From Micromonospora luteifusca (GTDB lineage Bacteria; Actinomycetota; Actinomycetes; Mycobacteriales; Micromonosporaceae): a DNA stretch of 64,000 nucleotides. Positions within the stretch are counted from its first letter, which is position 1. Each line of letters opens with the position of its first letter. Position numbers and translations under genes: made by a program. The notes under the pieces are model-generated. The model had not been told where the DNA came from and searched no databases. It worked only from the letters and a program-made list of their open reading frames with translations. Shown here piece after piece: positions 15,290-23,527 of this stretch. The stretch lies in contig NZ_JAFBBP010000001.1 in assembly GCF_016907275.1 (NCBI RefSeq), positions 1,736,001-1,800,000 on the forward strand, written 5' to 3'.

Positions 15290-16732
15290 ATGGCTGAACA
15301 GGCGACGGCGCAGATCGGTGTGACCGGGTTGGCGGTGATGGGCCGAAACCTGGCCCGCAACCTGGCCCGCAACGGCTTCACGGTGGCAGTGCACAACCGC
15401 TCGCCGGAGCGCACTCGCAGTCTGGTCGCCGAGCATGGCGACGAGGGCACGTTCGTGCCGGGCGAGACGATGGCCGAGTTCGTGGCGTCGCTGGAACGGC
15501 CCCGCGCGGTGATCGTGATGGTCAAGGCGGGCGCTCCCACCGATGCGGTGATCGACGAGTTGGTGCCGCTGCTGGAGGAGGGCGACATCATCGTCGACTG
15601 TGGCAACGCGCATTTCGCCGACACCCGCCGTCGGGAGGAGGCGCTGCGCACGCAGGGGCTGCACTTCAGCGGCACCGGCGTTTCGGGTGGTGAGGAGGGT
15701 GCGCTGCTGGGGCCGAGCATCATGCCCGGCGGCTCCACCGAGTCGTACGCGAAGCTCGGGCCGATGTTCGAGAAGATCGCCGCCCAGGTGGACGGTGTGC
15801 CGTGCTGCAGGCACATCGGGCCGGACGGCGCCGGGCACTTCGTCAAGATGGTGCACAACGGCATCGAGTACGCCGACATGCAGCTCATCGCCGAGGCGTA
15901 CGACCTGCTTCGGGCCGGTCTGGGCGCGGATCCAGCGGAGATCGCGGAGATCTTCCGCGACTGGAACAACGGCGAGTTGGAGTCGTTCCTCATCGAGATC
16001 ACGGCCGACGTGCTCGCGCACACCGACGCGGCGACCGGCCGCTCGTTCGTCGACATCGTGCAGGACCGGGCCGAGCAGAAGGGCACCGGCCGGTGGACCG
16101 TGCAGAGTGCACTGGACCTGGGTATTCCGATCACCGGGATCGCCGAGGCGACCTTCGCCCGCTCGCTCTCCGGGCACGTCGACCAGCGGGAGGCCGCGCG
16201 GCGGGCGTTCCCGGACGCGGGTGAGAAGTGGCAGGTCGCGGACCGGAACGCCTTCGTCGAGGACGTTCGCCGCGCGCTGCTCGCCTCCAAGATCGTCGCG
16301 TACGCGCAGGGTTTCGACCACATTCGCGCCGGCAGCCAGGAGTACGACTGGGACATCGACCTGGGAGGCATGGCGACGATCTGGCGGGGCGGCTGCATCA
16401 TCCGCGCCCGCTTCCTGGACCGGATCCGCGAGGCGTACGACGAACAGCCCGACCTGCCGACGCTGCTGGTGGCGCCGTACTTCGCCGAGGCGGTCGGCGC
16501 TGGCGTGCCGAGCTGGCGGCGGGTGGTGGCCGACGCGGCCCGGGCCGGTGTGCCGACGCCCGCGTTCTCGTCGTCGCTGGCGTACTTTGACGCGCTGCGC
16601 GCCGAGCGGCTGCCCGCCGCGCTGATCCAGGGCCTGCGGGACAACTTCGGTGCGCACACCTACCAGCGGGTGGACCGCGAGGGCTCGTTCCACACCACCT
16701 GGGCCGGCGACCGCACCGAGTCGCCTGCGTAG
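15290..16732 (+). CDS. gnd: 6-phosphogluconate dehydrogenase (decarboxylating)
   Basis: This 480-residue enzyme oxidises and decarboxylates 6-phosphogluconate to ribulose 5-phosphate with NADP+, in the oxidative pentose phosphate pathway. The Rossmann loop GLAVMGRNLARN, the HNRSPERT segment after strand two (consistent with NADP+), the SGGEEGALLGPSIMPGG substrate loop and the KMVHNGIEYADMQLIAEAYDLL catalytic helix (Lys, Asn, Glu) are all present. Length is that of the long homodimeric class. The ATG at 15290 follows AAGGTGG; a GTG twelve bases upstream is the alternative. It converges on the pirin gene with a very long hairpin between the two stops. Confidence 0.97.
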   Translation: MAEQATAQIGVTGLAVMGRNLARNLARNGFTVAVHNRSPERTRSLVAEHGDEGTFVPGETMAEFVASLERPRAVIVMVKAGAPTDAVIDELVPLLEEGDIIVDCGNAHFADTRRREEALRTQGLHFSGTGVSGGEEGALLGPSIMPGGSTESYAKLGPMFEKIAAQVDGVPCCRHIGPDGAGHFVKMVHNGIEYADMQLIAEAYDLLRAGLGADPAEIAEIFRDWNNGELESFLIEITADVLAHTDAATGRSFVDIVQDRAEQKGTGRWTVQSALDLGIPITGIAEATFARSLSGHVDQREAARRAFPDAGEKWQVADRNAFVEDVRRALLASKIVAYAQGFDHIRAGSQEYDWDIDLGGMATIWRGGCIIRARFLDRIREAYDEQPDLPTLLVAPYFAEAVGAGVPSWRRVVADAARAGVPTPAFSSSLAYFDALRAERLPAALIQGLRDNFGAHTYQRVDREGSFHTTWAGDRTESPA

Positions 16733-16744
16733 CCGGGAACTGGT

Positions 16745-16847
16745 GCCCCGCGCCGCCGTGATCGTGCCCGACCCTGGATGTAGTGGTCTGCCCCGGCGGG
16801 GAGGCCACTACATCCATGTTCGGGCGAGATCACGGCGGCGCCGGGGC
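16745..16847. terminator. About 100-nt near-perfect hairpin between convergent gnd and pirin genes
   Basis: The segment folds back on itself almost fully: gccccgcgccgccgtgatc (16745-16763) pairs with gatcacggcggcgccggggc (16828-16847), and further in ctggatgtagtgg pairs with ccactacatccat, leaving a small loop near 16795. It fills the gap between the gnd and pirin stops, where a bidirectional terminator would be expected, but its size and internal mismatches look more like a palindromic repeat element used as a terminator. Confidence 0.8.
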
Positions 16848-16868
16848 CGCTTCTGGCGCGGGTAAGCG

Positions 16869-17630
16869 TCAGGCGACGGTGGCGTGCATCTCCCAGACGA
16901 GGATCTCGGCTGGTTCGTCGGCGGTGACCCGCCGGCCGCCGGTCCTGGTGAGCCGGGCCGCGTCGCCGGTGCCGAGCGGGCCGCTGTCCTCCAGGATCAC
17001 CGTGCCGTTGGGCACATACAGGTGCACGAAGGGCGCGTCGGGGATGGTGACCTCGTCGCCGGGGGCGAGACGGGCGGCGTGCAGAGTCGCGTACCGGTTG
17101 CGGATCCGAATCGCCGACGCCCCGTCGTAGCGGTCCATCCCGGAGGCGATCGGCACCAGGCCGCCACGGAGCAGCTCGTCCTCGATCTCCAGCTGTTCGT
17201 AACCGGGGTCGACGCCCTCCTCGTCGGGGAGCACCCACATCTGCACGAAGTGGACCGGGTCGGTGTGCGGCTCCTGGTTGTTGAGCCGCCAGGCGTCGTT
17301 CTTCTCGGAGTGCAGAATGCCGGTGCCGGCGCTCATCCGCTGGGCCAGGCCCGGGTAGATCACCCCGGAGTGCCCGGTGGAGTCCTGATGCACCAGGGAG
17401 CCGCGCAGCACCCAGGTGATGATCTCCATGTCCTGGTGCGGGTGGGTTTCGAAGCCGGCCCCCGGGTGCACCACGTCGTCGTTGTTGACCAGCAGCAGAC
17501 CGTGGTGGGTGTTGGCCGGGTCGTAGTGCCGGGAGAACGAGAACGAGTGCTTGGAGTCGAGCCAGGAGATCCGGGTGGCGAAGCGATCCTCACCACGGCG
17601 GACGTCGACCGCGGGGGCGGGGGCGGTCAC
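16869..17630 (-). CDS. Pirin family bicupin protein
   Basis: This 253-residue protein is a pirin: SWLDSKHSFSFSRHYDP near the N-terminus, the metal-binding ETHPHQDMEIITWVL (His-x-His) and GTGILHSEKND (His, Glu) in the first cupin, and a second, degenerate cupin to the C-terminus. Bacterial pirins bind Fe or Ni; some show quercetin 2,3-dioxygenase activity and some modulate central metabolism. The GTG at 17630 is chosen because it overlaps the stop of the upstream small gene (GTGA) and starts at the typical pirin N-terminus (APAVDVRRG). The substrate is unknown. Confidence 0.93.
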   Translation of the reverse strand: MTAPAPAVDVRRGEDRFATRISWLDSKHSFSFSRHYDPANTHHGLLLVNNDDVVHPGAGFETHPHQDMEIITWVLRGSLVHQDSTGHSGVIYPGLAQRMSAGTGILHSEKNDAWRLNNQEPHTDPVHFVQMWVLPDEEGVDPGYEQLEIEDELLRGGLVPIASGMDRYDGASAIRIRNRYATLHAARLAPGDEVTIPDAPFVHLYVPNGTVILEDSGPLGTGDAARLTRTGGRRVTADEPAEILVWEMHATVA

Positions 17631-17866
17631 CAGGCACGCTGCCCGGTGTCGGAGGTCGTCGGCGCCCAGGTCAGGGCCGGGTCGCCGGTGGCCAGCTCGG
17701 CGATCTCGCCGGTACGCAGCTGCGGTGTGTGACCGAATTCGGCGCAGTGCTGCTCGGCGATCTCGGCACAGATGTCGGCTACCTGCTCGCACATCGGATC
17801 ACCGAGGTCAGCCGCGTTCAACGCCATGATCATCTTGTACCGAAGGTCCCGCACTTCCACCCCCAT
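17627..17866 (-). CDS. Small acidic protein of unknown function upstream of pirin
   Basis: This 79-residue protein reads GVEVRDLRYKMIMALN, then a Cys- and acid-containing helix (GDPMCEQVADICAEIAEQHCAEFGH) and a loose C-terminus. I do not recognise the family. Three cysteines and two histidines within 30 residues could hold a metal, but the spacing is not a known finger. It overlaps the pirin gene by four bases (GTGA), so the two are likely co-translated. The ATG at 17866 has no strong ribosome binding site; ATGs at about 17833 and 17827 are possible later starts. Confidence 0.6.
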   Translation of the reverse strand: MGVEVRDLRYKMIMALNAADLGDPMCEQVADICAEIAEQHCAEFGHTPQLRTGEIAELATGDPALTWAPTTSDTGQRAW

Positions 17867-18021
17867 CGCCGTCGTCCCACCACCTCCGGACCCTACCCGT
17901 CCCCGTCCCGCAGGACCCCAGAACAACCGACCGCGAGGGTGAGCCGGGTCGGGATGAAGCGGGCATGGGCCGGCACCGCCTGCACGGTGTGCGGACGGCG
18001 CCGGAAGGTGGGGTCTGGGGG

Positions 18022-18207
18022 TCAGAAGAGCCGGCGGCGCTTGGCCTTTTGCGGGCGGATCAGGTCCGCACCTCTGGTCAGCATCCGCGTCGCCCCGGAG
18101 GGACCACGCCGGGCCTCCAGGGTGTGGCTGAGCCGGCGGGCACCGGCAGCCGCCAGTGGCACCGCTACCGCCATCACCGCCCACTGGGCAATGCGCTTCT
18201 GGATCAT
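18022..18207 (-). CDS. Small basic single-helix membrane protein
   Basis: This 61-residue protein has an N-terminal hydrophobic helix (about residues 8-22, QWAVMAVAVPLAAAG) and a strongly basic C-terminus (RRLSHTLEARRG ... RPQKAKRRRLF), so it would sit in the membrane with a cationic cytoplasmic tail. A perfect GGAGGTGA six bases before the ATG makes it a convincing gene despite its size. It is downstream of uppS on the same strand (71-base gap) and may be the last cistron of recO-uppS. No function is known to me. Confidence 0.75.
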   Translation of the reverse strand: MIQKRIAQWAVMAVAVPLAAAGARRLSHTLEARRGPSGATRMLTRGADLIRPQKAKRRRLF

Positions 18208-18278
18208 GTGGGTTCACCTCCGTCAGTGGCTTCTGACATAGGTGATACCCAGAGTGACGTGAGGGTAAGCGCGTCGAC

Positions 18279-19091
18279 TCAGACGACCGGGGCGACCGGG
18301 TTGGGCAGCGCTCCGCCGAAGCGTCGGTCCCGCTGCGCGTACAACTCGCACGCATACCAGAGGTGGCGGCGATCGAAGTCGGGCCAGAGCGTGTCCAGGA
18401 AGACCAGCTCCGCGTACGCGGCCTGCCAGAGCAGGAAGTTGGAGATCCGTTCCTCCCCGGAGGGGCGCAGGAACAGGTCCACCTCCGGGACCTCCGGGTG
18501 GTAGAGGTATTTGGCGACGGTCTTCTCACTGACCTTCGCCGGATCCAGCCGGCCGGCCGCCACGTCGCGGGCGATCGCGGCGGCGGCGTCGCCGATCTCG
18601 GCCTGCCCGCCGTAGTTGACGCAGAACTGCAGGGTCAACGTCGAGTTGTCGCGGGACATCTCCTCGGCGGTCTGCAACTCGGAGATGACGCTCTTCCACA
18701 ACCGCCCGGTCCGACCCGACCAGACCACCCGGACGCCGAGGTCGACCAGTTGGTCGCGGCGGCGACGGATCACGTCCCGGTTGAACCCCATCAGGAACCG
18801 GACCTCGTCGGGCGAGCGCCGCCAGTTCTCGGTGGAGAACGCGTACACCGACAGGTACGGGATGCCCATCTCGATGGCACCCTCGATGGTGTCGAAGAGG
18901 CTGTGCTCCCCCGCCTCGTGCCCCTTGGTGCGAGCCAGCCCGCGTTCCTTGGCCCAGCGACCGTTGCCGTCCATCACCACCGCCACGTGCTTCGGCACCG
19001 CTTCGGTGGGCAGCGCTGGCGGCCGGGCGCCGGACGGATGCGGTGTCGGCGGCGTCGGCTCGCGCCGGCCGGCCTTCTTCGATCGGATCAC
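18279..19091 (-). CDS. uppS: Isoprenyl transferase (cis-prenyltransferase, polyprenyl diphosphate synthase)
   Basis: This 270-residue enzyme condenses isopentenyl diphosphate units in cis to make the polyprenyl carrier used for peptidoglycan and other wall polymers. Family regions are clear: [15 protein letters not shown] (catalytic Asp), [28 protein letters not shown], and the C-terminal [23 protein letters not shown]. The first 30 residues are low complexity. The GTG at 19091 is preferred: it lies four bases after the recO stop and about nine bases after GGGAG; longer frames run into recO. The recO-uppS pair is conserved in Actinobacteria, next to zur in mycobacteria. Confidence 0.96.
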   Translation of the reverse strand: MIRSKKAGRREPTPPTPHPSGARPPALPTEAVPKHVAVVMDGNGRWAKERGLARTKGHEAGEHSLFDTIEGAIEMGIPYLSVYAFSTENWRRSPDEVRFLMGFNRDVIRRRRDQLVDLGVRVVWSGRTGRLWKSVISELQTAEEMSRDNSTLTLQFCVNYGGQAEIGDAAAAIARDVAAGRLDPAKVSEKTVAKYLYHPEVPEVDLFLRPSGEERISNFLLWQAAYAELVFLDTLWPDFDRRHLWYACELYAQRDRRFGGALPNPVAPVV

Positions 19092-19095
19092 TCGG

Positions 19096-19962
19096 TCACT
19101 CCCTGCTCGCGCTGTCCGCCCCGGCCTCGATGTCGCCACGTGGCTGGAGCACCACGGCCCCGGTGCCTTCCGGTGACGGGGCCGTGCCGGCCACCGAGGG
19201 ACCCCGGTCGACCAGCGGCAGCGAGCGTAACGCGCGCTCCAGGTGCCACTGCAGGTGAGCCGCGACCAGCCCACTGCACTCCCGGCGTACGCCGGAGTCG
19301 GTGGCGTCGGCGACCACCCAGTCGCCGGTGGTCAGCGCGGACATCAGGTCGATGGTGGCCGGCGCGGGGTGGGCCGCCCCGGGCGGCCGACAATCCGGGC
19401 AGACCGCGCCGCCGGCCGGCACGGAGAACGCCCGGTGCCGCCCGGGGGTGCCGCACACCGCGCAGGCGATCAGCGCCGGCGCCCAGCCCGCGAGGGACAT
19501 CCCGCGCAGCAGGTACGCGTCGAGCACCAGGGTGGTGTCATGTTCGCCCCGGGACAGCGCCTTCAGTGCGCCCACGGTGAGCTGGAACAGCCGTAGCGAC
19601 GGCTCCCGCTCGACCGGGGTCAGCCGTTCGGCCGTCTCGGCGATCGCGCTGGCCGCCGTGTAGCGGGGGTAATCCCCCAGGAACCGTTTGCCGTACAGCT
19701 CGATGCCCTCGACCTGGCTGACGGTGTGCAGTGAGCTGCCGTGGTTGCCCTTCGGGTCGCCAGCGAGTTGGAGGTCGACGTGGCCGAACGGCTCCAGCCG
19801 GGCACCGAACTTGCTGGTGGTGCGGCGGATCCCCCGGGCCACCGCGCGCAGCCGGCCGTGCCGGCGGGTGAGCAGGGTGATGATCCGGTCGGACTCGCCG
19901 AGTTTCTGCACACGCAGCACCACCGCGTCGTCGCGGTAGAGCTGTCGGCGATACCCGGCCAT
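19096..19962 (-). CDS. recO: DNA repair protein RecO
   Basis: This 288-residue protein helps RecR and RecA load on single-stranded DNA during recombinational repair and anneals complementary strands. The N-terminal OB-fold starts [26 protein letters not shown] and includes [24 protein letters not shown]. The C-terminal domain has the four-cysteine zinc site CAVCG ... VCPDC. The ATG at 19962 is the start used across actinobacterial RecO proteins ([11 protein letters not shown]). It is followed by uppS after four bases. Confidence 0.95.
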   Translation of the reverse strand: MAGYRRQLYRDDAVVLRVQKLGESDRIITLLTRRHGRLRAVARGIRRTTSKFGARLEPFGHVDLQLAGDPKGNHGSSLHTVSQVEGIELYGKRFLGDYPRYTAASAIAETAERLTPVEREPSLRLFQLTVGALKALSRGEHDTTLVLDAYLLRGMSLAGWAPALIACAVCGTPGRHRAFSVPAGGAVCPDCRPPGAAHPAPATIDLMSALTTGDWVVADATDSGVRRECSGLVAAHLQWHLERALRSLPLVDRGPSVAGTAPSPEGTGAVVLQPRGDIEAGADSASRE

Positions 19963-20064
19963 CGGGCCATTCTCCCTCGGGGTGTGAAATCAGGGTTGGT
20001 TCGGGGTGGATGCGCGGATGAACCCCGATGCGCCGGGCTCGCGCTCGGCCGTAGCGTGCTGGCC

Positions 20065-20874
20065 ATGGCACTACACCGGACCACCACCCCGCGCCGTCGT
20101 CGCACCGTCGCTCCCGTCGCGCTGGGCCTCGCCGCCACCCTCATCGTGCTCGCCGGGTGCGACAACCTGTCGTTCCGCCGGCTCGACTACGACAACACCG
20201 AGGAAGTCCAGATCACCACGATTCGCCTGTCGGGTGGTTCGGGCGACGTGGTGGTCCGCGGCACCGGCCCGGCGTCCCAGGTGCGGATCAAGCGGGTGGT
20301 GCGCTACCAGGGCGGTGAACCCGACAACGCCCGGTACGAGATCAAGGGCAGCGAGCTGGTGCTGGACACCAACTGCGGCTCGCGGTGCAGCATCTCGTAC
20401 GAGGTGACGGTGCCGGAGGGCGTGGCGGTGCAGGGCGAGACCAGCTCCGGCAACATCGAGCTGAGCCGGGTAAGCGCGGTGGACCTACGGGTGAGCTCGG
20501 GCGACGTGCGGATCTCCGGTGCGTCGGGCGCGCTCGGGGTGGAGGCCCAATCCGGCAACATCGAGGTGAGCGAGGCCGCTGCCGCGGTACGGCTGCGCGC
20601 CTCGTCCGGAGACATCAGCGCACGCCGGCTGAGCGGCACGGTCGACGCGGAGGCCACCTCTGGCAATGTGAACGTCGAGCTGGACAAGCCCGCCTCGGCC
20701 CGGGTCCAGGCGTCCAGCGGTGACGTCACGCTGCTGGTGCCGGAGGGCAGCTACCGGGTCCGAGCCAACGCCAACTCCGGCGACAAGACCGTCACCGTCA
20801 CCGACAACCCGGCGGCGTCCCTGATGCTCGACGGTTCGGCCAGCAGCGGCAATCTCACGATCCGCCAGCGTTGA
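20065..20874 (+). CDS. DUF4097-type lipoprotein with beta-helix repeats
   Basis: This 269-residue protein has a lipoprotein signal (RRRR, a hydrophobic helix, lipobox VLAGC with Cys32) and then a regular beta-repeat domain in which SSGDV, SSGNI and SGNVNV recur about every 20 residues (for example TSSGNIELSRV, SSGDVRISG, QSGNIEV, SSGDISA, TSGNVNVEL). That is the DUF4097/DUF2807 adhesin-like beta-helix pattern. Its role is unknown; such proteins sit outside the membrane. The ATG at 20065 is chosen, with a GTG nine bases upstream as alternative. Its last 20 bases overlap the convergent acyltransferase gene. Confidence 0.88.
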   Translation: MALHRTTTPRRRRTVAPVALGLAATLIVLAGCDNLSFRRLDYDNTEEVQITTIRLSGGSGDVVVRGTGPASQVRIKRVVRYQGGEPDNARYEIKGSELVLDTNCGSRCSISYEVTVPEGVAVQGETSSGNIELSRVSAVDLRVSSGDVRISGASGALGVEAQSGNIEVSEAAAAVRLRASSGDISARRLSGTVDAEATSGNVNVELDKPASARVQASSGDVTLLVPEGSYRVRANANSGDKTVTVTDNPAASLMLDGSASSGNLTIRQR

Positions 20875-22081
20875 TCTCGACGCTGGCGGTCTCCCCAGCC
20901 ACCCGCTGCGCCGGTACCACCGCTCGTTCGCCGGTCGCCCCCGCCGTCCCGGCACCGTCCGCCGCTTCGCCGTCAGCCCGGAGCGCAGTGTCGGCCCGGA
21001 GCGCAGTGTCGGCCCGGAGCGCAGTGTCGGCCCGGAGCGCCGATTCGGTACCCGCCCGGACCGCCGGCTCGGCGGACTGGATCGGGCCGCCGGGGATCAG
21101 CTCCGGCCGGCGACGGGCGGCGACGTCCTCGACCCAGCCGACGGCCAAGGTGACCAGCCCGACCAGCGCGAAGACGAGCAGCACCCGGATGGCCAATCCC
21201 ACCGGTTGCCGAGGGGACCAACCCACCAGGCCGACCAGCGGAGTGAGCGCCACCACGAACGGCATGTGCCAGAGGTAGATGGTGAGCGCCCGCCGGTTGA
21301 CCACGGTCACCGCCCGGTCGGCCAGTCGGCTGCGGCCCAGCCAGCTCACCCCGGAGGGTTCCCGACCCAACGCGATCAGGATGAACGCGGCCGACCAGAG
21401 GGCGTTGCCCAGGTGGTTGTCGTTCAGGTCGTACCCGCGCGGGCCGGGATGCCCGATGATCCAGGCGCCGCCGCCGACCGCGAGTGCGAGTGCGAGTGGG
21501 TAGAGCACCCGGCCGGAGAGCCGGCGCAGCATCCCGGCGTGATGGGCGAAGCCGAGCATCCACGCGCCGAAGTAGAGCCCGAACTCACGCAGCACCGGCG
21601 GCGGCGCCGGGTAGATCCCCACCTCGATCGCCACCAGCAGGAGGTACGGGGCCAGCAGGGTGAGCAGTGGAGCACGCCGAAACAGCCAGAACGCGACGGG
21701 TGAGGCGAGCACGAACCAGAGGTAGTCGCGCAGGTACCAGATGACGCTCAGCGCCAGGGCACCCCAGTTGTTGGCCGGCGGGTCGGTGATCGGAAACAGC
21801 CACAGCAGCACTCGGGGGGTCACCGCCAGACCGCTGAGCAGCATGGCCGGTACGACGATCACGGCGAGCACCCAGAGCGACGGCAGCAGCCGGCGCAGTC
21901 GACGCCCGACCGCCGCCGGCCCGGAGCGGGTCAGCGACGCGGCCATCAGCGAGCCGGCCAGCGCGAACATCACCGACATGGCTGGGAAGACGAGGGTGAG
22001 GGTCGCGTACCCGGTGACGTGGTAGACGATCACTCGGACGATGGCCAGGAAACGGAGCAGATCGAGATACCTGTTGCGCAT
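20855..22081 (-). CDS. Acyltransferase-3 family membrane protein
   Basis: This 408-residue protein begins with the acyltransferase-3 signature NRYLDLLRFLAIVRVIVYHV, with Arg and His of the active site, and has about ten hydrophobic helices to about residue 330. Members transfer acyl groups to sugars, lipids or polysaccharides on the outer face of the membrane. The C-terminal 70 residues are a hydrophilic, Ala-rich tail in which TALRAD is repeated, encoded by an 18-base tandem repeat. The gene is convergent with the DUF4097 gene and the two overlap by 20 bases at their 3' ends. No ribosome binding site is strong; the ATG at 22081 fits the family start. Confidence 0.9.
   Translation of the reverse strand: MRNRYLDLLRFLAIVRVIVYHVTGYATLTLVFPAMSVMFALAGSLMAASLTRSGPAAVGRRLRRLLPSLWVLAVIVVPAMLLSGLAVTPRVLLWLFPITDPPANNWGALALSVIWYLRDYLWFVLASPVAFWLFRRAPLLTLLAPYLLLVAIEVGIYPAPPPVLREFGLYFGAWMLGFAHHAGMLRRLSGRVLYPLALALAVGGGAWIIGHPGPRGYDLNDNHLGNALWSAAFILIALGREPSGVSWLGRSRLADRAVTVVNRRALTIYLWHMPFVVALTPLVGLVGWSPRQPVGLAIRVLLVFALVGLVTLAVGWVEDVAARRRPELIPGGPIQSAEPAVRAGTESALRADTALRADTALRADTALRADGEAADGAGTAGATGERAVVPAQRVAGETASVEINAGGS
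20976..21047. repeat. 18-bp in-frame tandem repeat in the acyltransferase tail
   Basis: Four copies of gcccggagcgcagtgtcg (the last one diverged) lie head to tail at 20976, 20994, 21012 and 21030. On the coding strand each adds six residues (TALRAD), so copy-number changes would keep the frame and only lengthen the hydrophilic tail. Confidence 0.9.
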
Positions 22082-22238
22082 CAGCCTGCATCTCGGTCGG
22101 GGACGCGGGGCATATCTCCCCTACCCTGCGCGGCTCCCGCACCAAACGGGCGCGGCCCCCACCCGAACGTGAACTTCCCCATCTGCCCGACCGAAGATGA
22201 TCATGTCGTCGGCCGGGCATCCGCCTCGACGAGGTAGG

Positions 22239-23144
22239 TCAGAAACCCAGCTTGCGCAACTGCCTCGGGTCACGCTGCCAGTCCTTCGCGACCCGCACGT
22301 GCAGGTCGAGATAGACGCGGCCACCCAGCAACTCCTCGATCTGCCGGCGGGCGTTGGTGCCGACCTCCTTGAGGCGGCTCGCCTTGTGGCCGAGCACGAT
22401 GGCCTTCTGGCTGGGCCGTTCCACGTACAGGTCGGCGTAGATCTTCATGACCTGACCCTCGGGGATCATTTCCTCCACCACCACGGCGATGGAGTGCGGC
22501 AGCTCGTCGCGGACCCCCTCCAGGGCAGCCTCCCGGATCAGCTCCGCGACCAGCACCTGCTCGGGATCGTCGGTCAGCATGTCGTCCGGGTAGAGCTGCG
22601 GCGACTGCGGCAGGTACTTGGTCATCACGTCGACCAGGGTGTTGACCTGGTGCCCGGAGACCGCGCTCACCGGCACGATCTCGGCGAACTCCCCCATCTC
22701 GCTGACGGCGAGCAACTGCTCCGCCAGGCGGCGCTTGTCCACCAGGTCGGTCTTGGTGACCACCGCCAACACGGTCGCCTTCAACTCGGCCAGCTCACCG
22801 CTGATGAACCGGTCGCCACGCCCGACCGGCTCGTCGGCCGGGATGCACAGGCCGATCACGTCGACCTCCGTCCAGGTGGACCGGACCAGGTCGTTGAGGC
22901 GCTCGCCGAGCAGGGTACGGGGGCGGTGCAGGCCCGGGGTGTCGACCAGGACCAGCTGCGATTCCGGACGGTGCAGCACGGCCCGGATGACGTGCCGGGT
23001 GGTCTGCGGCTTGTTCGAGGTGATCGCGATCTTGGTGCCGACGATGGCGTTGGTCAGCGTCGACTTGCCAGCGTTGGGCCGGCCGACGAAGCAACCGAAC
23101 CCAGCCCGGTAGGGCCGGCCCTGCGGGTCCTGCACGGGGCTCAC
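22239..23144 (-). CDS. era: GTPase Era
   Basis: This 301-residue GTPase binds 16S rRNA and helps assemble the small ribosomal subunit. The G domain shows G1 GRPNAGKST (21-29), G2 around NKPQTT, G3 DTPGLHRP, and G4 VTKTDLVDK; the C-terminal KH domain includes EEMIPEGQVMKIYADLYVER and the final GGRVYLDLHVRVAKDWQRD. The GTG at 23144 overlaps the stop of the cytidine-deaminase-like gene (GTGA). It is the last gene of the phoH-ybeY-corC-cdd-era run, the standard actinobacterial order. Confidence 0.97.
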   Translation of the reverse strand: MSPVQDPQGRPYRAGFGCFVGRPNAGKSTLTNAIVGTKIAITSNKPQTTRHVIRAVLHRPESQLVLVDTPGLHRPRTLLGERLNDLVRSTWTEVDVIGLCIPADEPVGRGDRFISGELAELKATVLAVVTKTDLVDKRRLAEQLLAVSEMGEFAEIVPVSAVSGHQVNTLVDVMTKYLPQSPQLYPDDMLTDDPEQVLVAELIREAALEGVRDELPHSIAVVVEEMIPEGQVMKIYADLYVERPSQKAIVLGHKASRLKEVGTNARRQIEELLGGRVYLDLHVRVAKDWQRDPRQLRKLGF

Positions 23145-23527
23145 TGAGTCACCGTGCCGAGGACCGTGCCGTCCGGCGCGGCCAGGTGGATCGGGGCGTC
23201 CACCGCGAGGTCACGCACCGCCGCATGCCCGGCGCCATCCAGGGTCGATGCCTCGGTCACCACCACTGCGGCCTCCAACCGGCTTGCTCCTGCCGCCACG
23301 GCCGACGCGACCGCCAACTGCAACGCGGTGAGGGTCAGCGAGGGCAACGCGACACTTGCCGCGGCGTACGTCCGGCCGTCCTGATCCCGGACCGCGGCGC
23401 CCTCTACGGCGCCGACCCGTCCGCGTGCTCCCCGGGCCAGGACGACGAGTTTGCCGTCCTCGGCGCTCAACGCGCCCGACGCGGTGGGGGTGGGCCGGGC
23501 GGCAGGCGCGGCGGATGTGTCAGGCAT
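23141..23527 (-). CDS. Cytidine-deaminase-like protein lacking the zinc active site
   Basis: This 128-residue protein sits where actinobacteria carry a cytidine deaminase-like gene between the corC-type gene and era. The fold elements are recognisable (LSAEDGKLVVLARGARGRVGAVEGAAVRD, then TYAAASVALPSLTLTALQLAVASAVAAGA, then AAVVVTEAS). The catalytic HAE/CAE and PCxxC zinc motifs of true cytidine deaminases are absent, and there are no cysteines at all. It therefore cannot deaminate by the usual mechanism and may be a structural or regulatory remnant. The ATG at 23527 overlaps the end of the upstream gene; its stop overlaps era. Confidence 0.85.
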   Translation of the reverse strand: MPDTSAAPAARPTPTASGALSAEDGKLVVLARGARGRVGAVEGAAVRDQDGRTYAAASVALPSLTLTALQLAVASAVAAGASRLEAAVVVTEASTLDGAGHAAVRDLAVDAPIHLAAPDGTVLGTVTQ

